Position numbers and translations under genes: made by a program
NCBI RefSeq assembly: GCF_002222635.1
Contig: NZ_CP022415.1
Coordinates: forward strand, 868,001-932,000
Length of the DNA stretch: 64,000 nt
Direction of reading: 5' to 3'
From: Pseudosulfitobacter pseudonitzschiae
Lineage (GTDB): Bacteria > Pseudomonadota > Alphaproteobacteria > Rhodobacterales > Rhodobacteraceae
In this document: positions 55,947 to 64,000 of the stretch, piece after piece
Layout of the letters: each line of letters begins with the position of its first letter
Position numbering within the stretch: the stretch's first letter is position 1
Notes under the pieces: model-generated
Told to the model about the DNA's origin: nothing
What the model saw: the letters and a program-made list of their open reading frames with translations, nothing else
The model's database searches: none

Positions 55947-56855
55947 TTAGTTGGTCACGGCATAGGCATCAGAGAAGCCCTGTTCCTTGATCTTGGCAAG
56001 AAGCAGTTTGCGTTCGGATGCAGTTGCGGCGGGGCCTACGACCACACGCCAGAAGGTTTTCCCGTTTGCTTCGAAGGGTTTGATCGTGGGCAAGACGCCT
56101 GAACCGCGCATCTGGTTTGCGGTGCGGTCGGCGTTGGCTTCGACCGAGAAGATGCCGATCTGGATATAGGGTTTGTCCAGCGACGCAGTGCGGGGGATCG
56201 CAGCGGGGGCCGGTGTGGTGGCTGGGGCAGGGGTGGCGGCCACAGGTGTGGCGGGTTCGGCCAGCGCGGATTCGGCAACCGAAACCGGATCAAGCGATGT
56301 GGCCGCGACCTCGGAGGCAGCGGGCAAGGCTGCGCCATCGGTGCCGGTTGTGGGCTCGGCAGGAGTCTCGTCGGCAACTTCCTCCTTACGCAAGGCTGTC
56401 ACGTTCAACTCGACCGGCGCGCCGGCCAACATGCCAAGAGAGGTCGCCGCATCTGACGACACCTGAAGCCGCGGCCCCGGAATGTCACGTTCGCGCCGGA
56501 ACAGTGCGCCGACGACGAATTTGCCATTGGTCTGGTTGCGGATGATCACCCGCTCGGGGTCTTTCACATCCGGATGTGCCACCCAGACACCGCCCAGCGA
56601 CGGGCGACCGTCCCACAGGCCTGCTTCTGTGGTCGAGAACACGTCAGGGGCTTCGATATCACGCTCGACCGTTTTGCGGGTGCGTTTGGTGGCGCTGACC
56701 TGTTCGGTGCCATTTGCCTTGCCTGCCAGCCCCTGACCAAGGTTGAACTGGCCGCTTTCGTCGCATCCGGCCAGCAAGGCCAATGCGCAGGTGATTGCCG
56801 TCAAGCCTTTGGTGTGATTCAATAATTTTGTAGAGAACACTGCCCAAGCCATCAT
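55947..56855 (-). CDS. SPOR-domain lipoprotein
   Basis: About 302 residues. A type II signal (ITCALALLAGC) places a lipid-linked Cys at about residue 31. A central domain (DGRPSLGGVWVAHPDVKDPE, LQVSSDAATSLGMLAG) resembles the double-psi-barrel-like part of RlpA-type proteins. A Pro/Ala-rich linker precedes a C-terminal SPOR domain (YIQIGIFSVEANADRTANQM...FWRVVVGP), which binds denuded glycan strands at the septum. Three ATGs in a row (56858, 56855, 56852) follow AAGGA; the middle one has the best spacing. It heads the operon with the carboxypeptidase. Confidence 0.82.
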   Translation of the reverse strand: MMAWAVFSTKLLNHTKGLTAITCALALLAGCDESGQFNLGQGLAGKANGTEQVSATKRTRKTVERDIEAPDVFSTTEAGLWDGRPSLGGVWVAHPDVKDPERVIIRNQTNGKFVVGALFRRERDIPGPRLQVSSDAATSLGMLAGAPVELNVTALRKEEVADETPAEPTTGTDGAALPAASEVAATSLDPVSVAESALAEPATPVAATPAPATTPAPAAIPRTASLDKPYIQIGIFSVEANADRTANQMRGSGVLPTIKPFEANGKTFWRVVVGPAATASERKLLLAKIKEQGFSDAYAVTN

Positions 56856-57068
56856 CATCAAATCCTTGCCTGTCTCCGGCACCCCATTTGGGCCGGTGCG
56901 CCGTATCGGCACGCGTGTCAGCCCCTCTGACGGGGGCATTGCGCGCACTCTAGCGCGTGACGCGTCCTGTGAAAAGCGCGGGCAAGGCGGATAGGCAATA
57001 TTCCCCTCGCAAATTTCTGAAAATCGCGGTTTGCCGAATCGCATAACCCGCACTATTCCACCCCAGTC

Positions 57069-57158
57069 GGAGGAGTGGCAGAGTGGTCGAATGCACCGGT
57101 CTTGAAAACCGACGAGGGTGAAAGTCCTCCGTGGGTTCGAATCCCACCTCCTCCGCCA
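57069..57158 (+). tRNA. tRNA-Ser (anticodon TGA)
   Basis: Acceptor arms GGAGGAG and CTCCTCC pair fully, then discriminator G and encoded CCA. The anticodon loop CTTGAAA gives TGA. A long variable arm (CGAGGGTGAAAGTCCTCCG) and GGTTCGAATCC T-arm are typical of tRNA-Ser. Confidence 0.96.
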
Positions 57159-57381
57159 TGGGCATTTAATTATTTATTTTACTCAATAAGTTAAGGCTGT
57201 GCGCTCGTCTTCCATCCCCCACTTTCACCCCCAATTCGAGTTTGGGTGATAGGTCTTTGCTTTTGATCGCCAAAGTTCGTAGATGATTGCAATCCATTCC
57301 TGCGCACACCGACCCTTCAAAGTTTTAGCGCTTCGGCCGTCTTTCCACGCTCTTGCTTGGTTGATTGGGTGCCTGAGTGTC
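57159..57381. other. Region without a recognisable gene after tRNA-Ser
   Basis: AT-richer sequence right after the tRNA (ATTTAATTATTTATTTTACTC) passes into mixed sequence. A minus-strand open stretch here (WKDGRSAKTLKGR, EWIAIIYELWRSKAK) does not resemble any family I can name. With the two gene relics that follow it looks like worn-out accessory DNA. Confidence 0.4.
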
Positions 57382-57519
57382 ATCGCCCGCCAGCACATCG
57401 CAGCCTTCTTTGGCGGCCGGTGCCACATAGGACATATTGTTTTCAAGCTGGCTGGCCGATGCGACGGGGCCGATCTGCATGTCGTCGTGCAGCGCATGGC
57501 CGATTTTGAGCGCGTCAAG
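57382..57519 (-). pseudogene. Aldehyde dehydrogenase fragment
   Basis: About 46 residues (ALKIGHALHDDMQIGPVASA, SQLENNMSYVAPAAKEGCDV) match the part of NAD-dependent aldehyde dehydrogenases after the catalytic Cys (GxALDxxTQIGPV region). Nothing of the catalytic core or C-terminus is present on either side, so only a scrap of a roughly 480-residue gene remains. Confidence 0.7.
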
Positions 57520-57565
57520 CTGAGGTGTCGTCACTGGCAAATGCGTCGTGGATGGCCGATTGCAC

Positions 57566-57915
57566 GATCAGCGTGCCGGTCATGTGTCTTGCGGTGTCGG
57601 ACGCCAGAAATGCGGTGACGTCGGCCACGTCTTCGGGGGTGCCGACGCGGCCCATCGGGATTTGTGCGCCGTAAGCGGCCAGTTTGGCGGCGCGGTCCGC
57701 CCCTGTCAGACCTGCGGCAATCATTGGTGTATCTGTATCGCCCGGACAGACGGCATTGATGCGAATGCCTTCGCCCGCGTGATCCAGCGCCATACAGCGG
57801 GTCAGTTGCGCGACGGCGGCCTTGGACACCGCATAGGTCACAGCGCGCGCAGGGCAGCCTCAACGTCCGAGGTTGCACCGGTTATGATTGCACTGCGTGT
57901 TTGTGTTGATGCCAT
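57566..57915 (-). pseudogene. Short-chain dehydrogenase with internal deletion
   Basis: Starting at ATG 57915 the N-terminus reads MASTQTRSAIITGATS, the first strand of an SDR Rossmann fold, but runs to a stop at 57838. The frame starting at 57841 gives the C-terminal SDR half: TYAVSKAAVAQLTRCMALDH (YxxxK), then INAVCPGDTDTP and the end VTAFLASDTARHMTGTLI. The centre, including the catalytic Ser and most of the cofactor site (roughly 120 residues), is gone. The last strand is also altered. Confidence 0.8.
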
Positions 57916-57947
57916 ATATGTGCTCCCATCTTGCATTAAAGCTAAAT

Positions 57948-57963
57948 TTTTGCGATCGCAAAA
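57948..57963. promoter_or_regulatory. Palindromic operator-like site 1 (TTTTGCGATCGCAAAA)
   Basis: A perfect 16-bp palindrome 33 bases upstream of the decayed SDR start and about 160 bases before the dehydrogenase gene. The core TGCGATCGCA recurs at 58094. Confidence 0.6.
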
Positions 57964-58031
57964 TTATAGGATCATTGGTCGAGTTGAGGCGAATTAGACC
58001 GCGCCTGACAATTCAACACGGATTTTAGTTT

Positions 58032-58037
58032 TATAAT
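58032..58037 (+). promoter_or_regulatory. Possible -10 element
   Basis: TATAAT lies between the two palindromes, 84 bases before the dehydrogenase ATG. No convincing -35 at 16-18 bases is seen. Confidence 0.25.
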
Positions 58038-58093
58038 GCAAGTGAATTCCCGCTGAAATTCTTCTTGCCCGTTGGGTTTGAAATGTGCAGAAA

Positions 58094-58103
58094 TGCGATC
58101 GCA
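58094..58103. promoter_or_regulatory. Palindromic operator-like site 2 (TGCGATCGCA)
   Basis: The same 10-bp core as the site at 57951-57960, 143 bases away, ending 17 bases before the dehydrogenase start codon. A repressor bound here could block the ribosome site region or transcription. Confidence 0.6.
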
Positions 58104-58120
58104 AACTTAAGAAGGCCGCC

Positions 58121-59053
58121 ATGACATATCCAAAACACTCCCCGCAAATCGCCATTCTCGGCGCCGGATTGATCGGGGCCGCATGGGCGGCACTGTTCCA
58201 GCATCATGGCGCGGACGTGCGCGTCTGGGATCCCGCAGCCGAGGCGCTGGCCGCAACCGGTGCGCGGATGAAGGCCCCCTTGGCACAGATGGCCGAAGTG
58301 GCCCCTGAGGCGGGGTCGATGGGGTCGTTGACTTTGTGCGATACATTGACCGATGCGGTGAGCGGTGCCGATTTGATTCAGGAAAACGCGCCTGAAAGCA
58401 TCCCCGTCAAACACGCGCTTTACGCCGAGGTTGAGCCCTTTATGGCGCCGCACGCAATACTGGCCTCCTCTACCTCGGCGCTGACATGGTCCGAGCTGAG
58501 CCCCGGTTTGCGAGAACCCGACCATTTGATCACGGCACATCCGTTCAACCCGCCACATCTGGTGCCGCTGGTGGAAATCTACGGCACCGATCAGGCCCGT
58601 GTCGAACGGGCCGAGGCGATTTACCGCTTTGCCGGCCGCGTGCCTGTGCGGCTGAAAAAGGACGCGACCGGGCATATTGCCAACCGGCTCGCTTCGGCGC
58701 TGTGGCGCGAGGCGGTGTTCATGGTGCAGGAGGGCATCGCAGACGTCGAAGCGATTGATGCTGCTTTGATCAACGGGCCCGGCCTGCGTTGGTCGGTTTT
58801 GGGGGCGCATATGGCCTATCATCTCGGTGGGGGGCCGGGCGGGATGGAAGGCTATCTGGCCCACCTTGGCCCCAGTCAGGAACGCCGCTGGGCCGCGCTT
58901 GGGGTGCCATCACTCAGTACTGAGGTGCAAGCCGAACTGGTGGCGGGCGTCGCGCGCGAGGCAGCGGGGCGAGATATGTCCGAACTGGAAGCGACCCGCG
59001 ACAAGGCGCTGATTGCAGCGCTGCGGGCGCGAAAGGACGCGCCCCATGTCTGA
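58121..59053 (+). CDS. 3-hydroxyacyl-CoA / L-carnitine dehydrogenase-like oxidoreductase
   Basis: 310 residues: NAD-binding Rossmann start (IAILGAGLIGAAWAALFQHHG), ASSTSALTWSEL, the catalytic His140 in HPFNPPHLVPLVE and ATGHIANRLASALWREA. The family includes 3-hydroxybutyryl-CoA and L-carnitine dehydrogenases; the HPFNPPHLVPLVEI form and single C-terminal domain favour the carnitine/beta-hydroxy-acid type. The start follows AAGAAGG. It is first in an operon with a racemase-fold protein, an aminotransferase and a DUF3237 protein, behind two palindromic sites. Confidence 0.85.
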   Translation: MTYPKHSPQIAILGAGLIGAAWAALFQHHGADVRVWDPAAEALAATGARMKAPLAQMAEVAPEAGSMGSLTLCDTLTDAVSGADLIQENAPESIPVKHALYAEVEPFMAPHAILASSTSALTWSELSPGLREPDHLITAHPFNPPHLVPLVEIYGTDQARVERAEAIYRFAGRVPVRLKKDATGHIANRLASALWREAVFMVQEGIADVEAIDAALINGPGLRWSVLGAHMAYHLGGGPGGMEGYLAHLGPSQERRWAALGVPSLSTEVQAELVAGVAREAAGRDMSELEATRDKALIAALRARKDAPHV

Positions 59054-59735
59054 CGCCAAGCCACCCCGTATCGCGCTGATCCACGCGCTTGAGGAATCCG
59101 TGTTGCCGATCCGCGACGCCTTTGTCCGGCTCTGGCCCGAAGCGCTGCGCGCAGATCTGCTGGATGCGTCGCTGTCCGCCGATCTGGCCGCGTCGGGCGG
59201 GCTGGACGCGGCGATGATCGACCGGTTTGTCACGCTGGGCCGCTATGCCGCGCGCGGCACCGGCAGCGACGACACCCGCGCCGTGCTGTTCACTTGTTCG
59301 GCCTTTGGTCCCGCGATCGAGGCGGTCAAGGCCGACCTTTCCATTCCCGTCATGCGCCCGAATGAGGCCGCTTTCGAGCAAGCGTTGGACATCGGGTCGC
59401 GCATCGCACTGGTCGTGACCTTTGGCCCCTCATTGCCTGCCCTGACCCGCGAATTGGAGGAGATGGCTGCCGCGCGCGGGCAAAGCATCAAGATCACCTC
59501 CGTTCTGGCCAACGGCGCGCTGACAGCGCTCAAGGCTGGTGACGGCGCAGGTCATGACCACGCCGTGTTGGACGCTTGCAAAAACCTCGGGCCACAGGAT
59601 GCCGTTGTGCTGGGCCAGTTCAGCCTTGCGCGGGCAGCACAGGCCCTGACGCCGCACCTGAGCTGCCCCGTTATCACAACACCCGAAAGCGCCGTGCGCG
59701 CCATGCAACGCATGATCCAAAGGACCACAAAATGA
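59046..59735 (+). CDS. Asp/Glu racemase-fold protein lacking the second catalytic Cys
   Basis: 229 residues of the aspartate/glutamate/hydantoin racemase and maleate isomerase superfamily. The first catalytic Cys is present (Cys84 in [14 protein letters not shown]), but the second, normally in a VLGC segment, is Gln191 ([13 protein letters not shown]). Two-base racemisation therefore seems impossible; a decarboxylase or isomerase using one Cys is conceivable. It overlaps the dehydrogenase gene by eight bases and the aminotransferase start by four. Confidence 0.8.
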   Translation: MSDAKPPRIALIHALEESVLPIRDAFVRLWPEALRADLLDASLSADLAASGGLDAAMIDRFVTLGRYAARGTGSDDTRAVLFTCSAFGPAIEAVKADLSIPVMRPNEAAFEQALDIGSRIALVVTFGPSLPALTRELEEMAAARGQSIKITSVLANGALTALKAGDGAGHDHAVLDACKNLGPQDAVVLGQFSLARAAQALTPHLSCPVITTPESAVRAMQRMIQRTTK

Positions 59736-61117
59736 ATGACCTGCCCAACCTTTCGCTGACCAAGATGGACCAGATGAGCCTGTTTCATCCGGTCAGTTCG
59801 ATCCACGATGTTCAGCAGAACGGCCCACAAATCTATACCTCGGCCCAAGGAGTCGAAGTGACTCGCGACACCGGACAGACCCTGCTGGATATGGGGGCGG
59901 GACTGTGGTGCGTGAACGTCGGTTATGGCCGCACCGAACTGGTGCAGGCCGGAGCCGAAGCGATGCAACAGCTTAGTTTTCAGCATTTCTTTGGCGGGGC
60001 TTCTGCCGAACCGACCATCCGTCTGGCAGATCGTCTGCTGGGTCTGTTTCGCGACACGGTGTCAGGATCGGACATGGCGCGGGTGTTCTTTGGCAACTCG
60101 GGATCGGATGCCAATGATACCGCGGTCAAACTGGTCACATATTATAACAACCTGCGCGGCAAGCCCGCCAAGAAAAAGATTATCTCGCGCAAGGGATCGT
60201 ACCACGGCCTGACGCTGGCGTCGGGCAGTCTGACAGGGATTAACGGGTATCACACCGCATTCGATCTGCCGATGAAGGGCATTTTGCACACCAGTTGCCC
60301 CCATTATTTTGCCTTTGGTCAGGACGGCGAGAGCGAGGCGGCCTTTACCGATCGTCTGATCACCGAAGTTGAAGACATGATTGCCAGCGAGGGGGCCGAT
60401 ACGGTCGCCGCTTTTATCGCCGAACCGATCATGGGCACGGGTGGTGTACTGCTGCCGCCCGAAGGCTACTTTGCCAAGCTGCAAGAGGTTCTGGACCGGC
60501 ACGACATTCTGTTGATCGCGGATGAAGTCATCACCGGCTTTGGCCGTACCGGCCAGTGGTTCGGCTGCGGCACCTATGGCCTGCGCCCCGACATCGTGTC
60601 TTTGGCAAAGGGGCTGACCAGCGCCTATTTCCCGATGTCAGCGTCGATCATTTCGAACCGGATGTGGGAAGTCTTTGCCAGTGCATCCGAGAAAATGGGC
60701 GCAGTGATGCACGGGTTCACCTACTCCGGCCACCCCGTCGGTGCGGCCATCGCGCTGGCCAATCTTGAGGTTATCGAGACCGAAGGCATGGTGGAAAACT
60801 CGGCCAAACTGGGGCCGGTTCTGCTGGACGCATTGCGTGATGCGACCAAGGGCAACGCCCATGTCGGAGACGTGCGCGGCGCCGGTCTGATGGCAGGTGT
60901 AGAATTCGCTGGTTTTCCTGCGGGCAGCGCGCCGCACAAGATCGTCGCAAAACACGCCACTGCAGCAGGGGTGCTGACCCGCGCGCTGCCCTTTATGCCT
61001 GTCACCTCGTTTTCGCCGCCGTTGTGCGTCACCGAAGCCGAGATTTCCGAGGCCGCAAACCGCTATGCCAAGGCATTGGCAGCGGCAACCCCCGAGCTTG
61101 AGGCGCTGGCATCGTGA
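59732..61117 (+). CDS. Class III aminotransferase (omega-amino acid type)
   Basis: 461 residues, complete: [48 protein letters not shown], Lys293 in [15 protein letters not shown], and [20 protein letters not shown]. Closely similar to the enzyme at 4718-6091, but with [17 protein letters not shown] where that has RWRGYHGSGLVTGSLTG. It would transaminate an omega-amino acid or amine with pyruvate. AAAGGA lies seven bases before the ATG, which overlaps the previous stop. Confidence 0.9.
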   Translation: MNDLPNLSLTKMDQMSLFHPVSSIHDVQQNGPQIYTSAQGVEVTRDTGQTLLDMGAGLWCVNVGYGRTELVQAGAEAMQQLSFQHFFGGASAEPTIRLADRLLGLFRDTVSGSDMARVFFGNSGSDANDTAVKLVTYYNNLRGKPAKKKIISRKGSYHGLTLASGSLTGINGYHTAFDLPMKGILHTSCPHYFAFGQDGESEAAFTDRLITEVEDMIASEGADTVAAFIAEPIMGTGGVLLPPEGYFAKLQEVLDRHDILLIADEVITGFGRTGQWFGCGTYGLRPDIVSLAKGLTSAYFPMSASIISNRMWEVFASASEKMGAVMHGFTYSGHPVGAAIALANLEVIETEGMVENSAKLGPVLLDALRDATKGNAHVGDVRGAGLMAGVEFAGFPAGSAPHKIVAKHATAAGVLTRALPFMPVTSFSPPLCVTEAEISEAANRYAKALAAATPELEALAS

Positions 61118-61173
61118 AAATCGGCATTCTTCAAACCGGATGTGTCCCGCAAGAGTTATCGGAGGCTTCATGA
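61114..61173 (+). pseudogene. N-terminal remnant of a class I glutamine amidotransferase
   Basis: GTG 61114 overlaps the aminotransferase stop and encodes [19 protein letters not shown] before TGA. [13 protein letters not shown] is the usual N-terminus of a roseobacter class I glutamine amidotransferase (GMP-synthase-like). The remaining 200 or so residues are missing; the DUF3237 gene begins within the last codons. Confidence 0.65.
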
Positions 61174-61634
61174 GATGCATTGATCTGGGTGCACGCCGCC
61201 CGCTGGGCCAACCTGAACTGGTGTATCGCATGGCGATCCGTGCGGACCTTGGGCCAGCGGAGGAATTTGCTGCCAGCAATGGCACAACACGTGCGATGTT
61301 TCCGATCGCGGGGGGCGTGCTGAGGGGGGCAGGGATCGAAGGCGAGATTATCTCGGGAGGTGCCGATTGGGCGCTGGGGCAACCGGACGGATCTTATGCG
61401 ATCGAGGCGCGCTATCTTATCCGCCTGAGCGACGGCACCGTGGTGGCGATCACCAATGCGGGACTGATGGTGCCGCAAGCAGACGGGGCATTTCTGGGTC
61501 GCACCCGCGCGTCGTTCGAGGTGCCCGCAGACGCACATGACTGGCTGGGCAAGGCGGTGTTCTTTGGCACAGCAATGGCCGAGCCGAAGGACGACGATCA
61601 CGTTTATATCGAATTGTGGGAAGCGGTCATCTGA
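61170..61634 (+). CDS. DUF3237 protein
   Basis: 154 residues matching DUF3237: LVYRMAIRADLGPAEEF, an FPIAGGVLRG strand, GGADWALGQPDG and EARYLIRLSDGTVVAITNAG. DUF3237 barrels are small, of unknown function, and often sit in aromatic or hydroxy-acid catabolic operons. GGAGG precedes the ATG by four bases; this ribosome site lies inside the amidotransferase remnant. Confidence 0.85.
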   Translation: MRCIDLGARRPLGQPELVYRMAIRADLGPAEEFAASNGTTRAMFPIAGGVLRGAGIEGEIISGGADWALGQPDGSYAIEARYLIRLSDGTVVAITNAGLMVPQADGAFLGRTRASFEVPADAHDWLGKAVFFGTAMAEPKDDDHVYIELWEAVI

Positions 61635-61652
61635 CCGCTTCCTGTATTTTGT

Positions 61653-63317
61653 TCAGATCTGGTGGGTGATCTGACCGCCACAAATGGTCAGAACAGGCCC
61701 CAGCGACGGGATTTTGTGCGGGGCGGTTGTTTCTATATCGCCCCCCAGCAACACCAGATCCGCCATCATGCCGGGGCAAATGCGACCCGTTCGGTTCTCC
61801 ATGAACGCCGCGTATGCGCCGCGCCATGTGTAGGCTTGCAGTGTTTCGTCCAGAGTCAGACGCTGATCGGGGGTGTCATCGGCCCAGGGTTTGCGGCTTT
61901 GGGCTGCATAAATGCCGATCAGCGGCTCGATCGCGACAATCGGCCAGTCGGATGAAAAGCAATAGGGCGCGCCCGCATCGACCAGCGTACGCCACGCATA
62001 GGCCAAGGGCCAGCGTGCTTTTCCGATGGCGGAAATGCCCGGCTCCAGTGGCAGGTCCAGAATGCCCGGCGGATGCGGAGGCTGCATTGACGCGATCACC
62101 CCCAGCTCGGCAAAGCGCGGAATGTCATCCGGATGGATCACCTCGACGTGTTCGATCCGGTGGCGGCTGTCACGCTTGCCATTGGCCTTTTGCGCCGCCT
62201 CATAGCCATCCAGTACGATGCGCACAGCGCCGTCCCCGATGGCATGAACGCTGATTTGCAACCCGCGCCGGTCAATTTCGACAGCCGCTTTGGCAAAGGT
62301 GTCTGCGTCAAAGATCGGCTCGCCCTTCCAGCCGGGGCGGTTGGCGTAATCGTCGATCAGCACCGCCGTGCCGCTTTCCAGAACGCCATCGACAAAAACT
62401 TTGACGCGTCCGGATTTCAGCATGTCGCTGTGGAAGTCCGCGCGCATCTGGCTGGCGTGATCCAGATCGGATAGCGGCTTTTCCGCAGTCAAGTGGAATG
62501 GCACCTCGACGCGACAGGCCATTTCGCCTGCCTGTTCGATCTCATGCAGCAGTTCCAGCAAATAACGGTTGCCGTCCATGTTGTGCACGGCGGTGATGCC
62601 CTGTGCCGCGCAATAACGCATACCTTCTTTCAGCACCTCAATGTCGGCGGCGCGTTCTTCGGGGGTGGGGGGCGTGGCCGGCTCAAGTCCCGACATGCCC
62701 AGCATTTCCCGCCCGCCCGAGGTGCGCAGGTGCAGAACCGGCATCATGGCGTTCTTTTCCCGCAGCTCGCCCGTGGCCAGCCCGTCCTTGCCCAGAACAA
62801 CCTCGTTGCCCGCACCTACGTCGCGCCCTTGCAGCAGGTCTGCGGCCTTTAGCGCGGCGGTGTTTGCCCACGCCGTGTGAAAATCAAAGGCCATTACGAT
62901 CAACGGTCGGTCGGGCAGGATGTCATCAAGCACGTGTCGCGTCATCGGCCCTTTGTCGCCCAGAACATCATAGGGGGTGCCCTGACCGATCAGCAGACCT
63001 TCGTCGGGGTTTGCCGTGGCATAGTCCTGAATGGTTTCGGCCAGCGCATCAAAACCTGCCACCGTGGCAAGCTGCATCAAACGCCGCCCGTAGGCACCGC
63101 TAAACAGGTGGATGTGAGATTCAACAAAACCCGGCAACAGGCTGCCGTTTTCACCGTCAATGCGAACGGTTTCAGGGCCTGCGAAGCGTTCGACTTCGCG
63201 CAGCGTGCCAACCGCCAGAATTTTCCCACTGGCTATGGCAACGGCCTGTGCGCGCGGCGCCGCGGCGTCCATCGTCAGAACCCGTGCATTGTGAATAAGA
63301 ATCTCGGCAGTGGCCAT
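61653..63317 (-). CDS. Amidohydrolase (YtcJ-like, Amidohydro_3)
   Basis: 554 residues: metal ligands in GFVESHIHLFSG, VHAIGDGAVRIVLDG, RIEHVEVIHPDDI and the Asp in CFSSDWPIVAIEPLIG. The YtcJ-like group hydrolyses C-N bonds of N-acyl or cyclic amides; the substrate is unknown. Cytoplasmic (no signal peptide). It starts three bases after the TetR gene ends, so the two form an operon, convergent with the DUF3237 operon (18-base gap). Confidence 0.88.
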   Translation of the reverse strand: MATAEILIHNARVLTMDAAAPRAQAVAIASGKILAVGTLREVERFAGPETVRIDGENGSLLPGFVESHIHLFSGAYGRRLMQLATVAGFDALAETIQDYATANPDEGLLIGQGTPYDVLGDKGPMTRHVLDDILPDRPLIVMAFDFHTAWANTAALKAADLLQGRDVGAGNEVVLGKDGLATGELREKNAMMPVLHLRTSGGREMLGMSGLEPATPPTPEERAADIEVLKEGMRYCAAQGITAVHNMDGNRYLLELLHEIEQAGEMACRVEVPFHLTAEKPLSDLDHASQMRADFHSDMLKSGRVKVFVDGVLESGTAVLIDDYANRPGWKGEPIFDADTFAKAAVEIDRRGLQISVHAIGDGAVRIVLDGYEAAQKANGKRDSRHRIEHVEVIHPDDIPRFAELGVIASMQPPHPPGILDLPLEPGISAIGKARWPLAYAWRTLVDAGAPYCFSSDWPIVAIEPLIGIYAAQSRKPWADDTPDQRLTLDETLQAYTWRGAYAAFMENRTGRICPGMMADLVLLGGDIETTAPHKIPSLGPVLTICGGQITHQI

Positions 63318-63320
63318 GTG

Positions 63321-64000
63321 TCAGCCCTCTTTGGTTTTGAGTACGGGATTGGCAACAAACGCATCGTCAAACAATAGTCTGACCAGCGGACGCAAACGCG
63401 CGGACAGGTGCGCATCGTGGGTGTCGAGGTCAAGCGCGTCGTCCTTGATCAGCTCGAAGAATGCGGCGTTCCAGATGTCGAAGATCAGTTCAGCCAGAAA
63501 ATCGGTGTCGGCGGGGTCTGCGCTTCGCAAAGTGAAGTCATAGCACCCGACAAAGGTTTTAAGCGCGTCCCGCAGATGGGCATCGACGCGTGCATATTCG
63601 CGGGCCAGCTCTGTGTTCGGGTGCCGGATGGCCGCCGCTTCGGAGTAGCGCCAGACCCGTTTGCCCGCGATGTTCAGCGTGCCCCGTGACACCGACGACA
63701 ACGTGTCCGTCAAAATCGTGGCAAAATCGGTGTCGACACGCGGAGTCATCGCCACGTCATGCGCAAAGGCATTGCGCGTTCCTTCGGTGATCAGAGCGAT
63801 CAGAATGCCGTCTTTGTTGCCGAAATAATTGAACACGGTTGGCGGCGAGACATCTGCCGCGTCCGCGATGTCGGCCATCGTCGTGGCATCAATACCCCGC
63901 TCGGTGAACAGGGTTTTTGCATGGCTCAGAATCGCGTCGTGACGAATTGCCTTCTTGCGATCACGCAAGCTGGTCGCGGTCGGATCATGCGGGTCTGGCG
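63321..64000 (-). CDS. TetR family regulator (5' end off the window)
   Basis: The frame is open to the window edge. The DNA-binding domain is KKAIRHDAILSHAKTLFTERGIDATTMADIADAADVSPPTVFNYF-like (helix-turn-helix at SPPTVFNYFGNKDGIL); the C-terminal domain binds an unknown ligand. A TTG at 63968 could start it, but in-frame codons continue upstream (PDPHDPTATSLRDR), so the true start is probably just outside. It likely controls the amidohydrolase and perhaps the operon with the TGCGATCGCA sites. Confidence 0.9.
   Translation of the reverse strand, partial: PDPHDPTATSLRDRKKAIRHDAILSHAKTLFTERGIDATTMADIADAADVSPPTVFNYFGNKDGILIALITEGTRNAFAHDVAMTPRVDTDFATILTDTLSSVSRGTLNIAGKRVWRYSEAAAIRHPNTELAREYARVDAHLRDALKTFVGCYDFTLRSADPADTDFLAELIFDIWNAAFFELIKDDALDLDTHDAHLSARLRPLVRLLFDDAFVANPVLKTKEG

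Noticed and set aside
57225-57330. Transposase remnant after tRNA-Ser
   Set aside because: The Lys/Arg-rich stretch in this minus-strand frame could not be matched to any transposase motif, and no terminal inverted repeats are seen.

Overview
The window is GC-rich, densely coded DNA from an alphaproteobacterium, most likely a member of the Roseobacter group (Rhodobacterales). Supporting signs are a SAM-II riboswitch in front of metZ, an aa3-type ctaD beside a DUF2244 gene, glyQ/DUF6446/glyS followed by a divergent PPDK-like gene, FolE2 instead of FolE1, a DUF1127 gene behind PhaR-type CTGC-N3-GCAG sites, and a repeated GGGGCTCTGCCCC...GCCAAAAGAAG-like intergenic element. The genus cannot be fixed from the sequence alone. 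I see no rRNA, CRISPR array, complete insertion sequence or prophage.

Layout. 0-12 kb: the end of a 2Fe-2S ferredoxin gene, a decayed VCBS-repeat-like gene, purD and xseA (divergent), a cyclase-family enzyme divergent from a class III aminotransferase, a fused NuoE-NuoF-type subunit with no molybdenum catalytic subunit beside it, ftsY, a DMT-type permease and yciB. 12-19 kb: a hydrolase, SAM-II riboswitch-terminator-metZ, folE2, a DUF1127 gene, trkH and a thiamine-diphosphate enzyme. 19-29 kb: a periplasmic SPOR/peptidoglycan-binding pseudo-protease, glyQ-DUF6446-glyS (glyS carries a large AT-richer internal segment), a PPDK-like enzyme and a SleB-type cell wall hydrolase. 29-35 kb: folB-folP-glmM in one tight operon, a small secreted protein, a permease and ilvC. 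35-44 kb: two overlapping Lrp-type regulators, a class V aminotransferase, a UbiH-type hydroxylase, a nucleotidase, a GntR regulator, a large glycosyltransferase with an N-terminal MshEN-like (c-di-GMP-binding type) module, carA, yqeY and DUF2244. 44-57 kb: ctaD, an MFS permease, lipB-dsbA-like, tRNA-Leu, yihY, an AEC carrier, and a long leftward operon (SPOR lipoprotein, D-Ala-D-Ala carboxypeptidase, tmk, holB, tatD, MBL hydrolase).

57-64 kb is the accessory part. It starts just after tRNA-Ser with remnants of an SDR and an aldehyde dehydrogenase. A catabolic-looking operon follows: a 3-hydroxyacyl-CoA/carnitine dehydrogenase-like enzyme, an Asp/Glu-racemase-fold protein lacking the second catalytic Cys, a class III aminotransferase, a 19-codon glutamine-amidotransferase remnant and a DUF3237 gene. 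A convergent amidohydrolase and TetR regulator close the window. Two TGCGATCGCA palindromes precede the operon. This is the best candidate for an undescribed pathway, although parts of it are visibly decaying.

Most of the window is housekeeping. The most interesting items are the MshEN-glycosyltransferase fusion, the foreign-looking segment inside glyS, the 57-64 kb cluster with its palindromic sites, the pseudo-protease, and the orphan NuoE-NuoF fusion.
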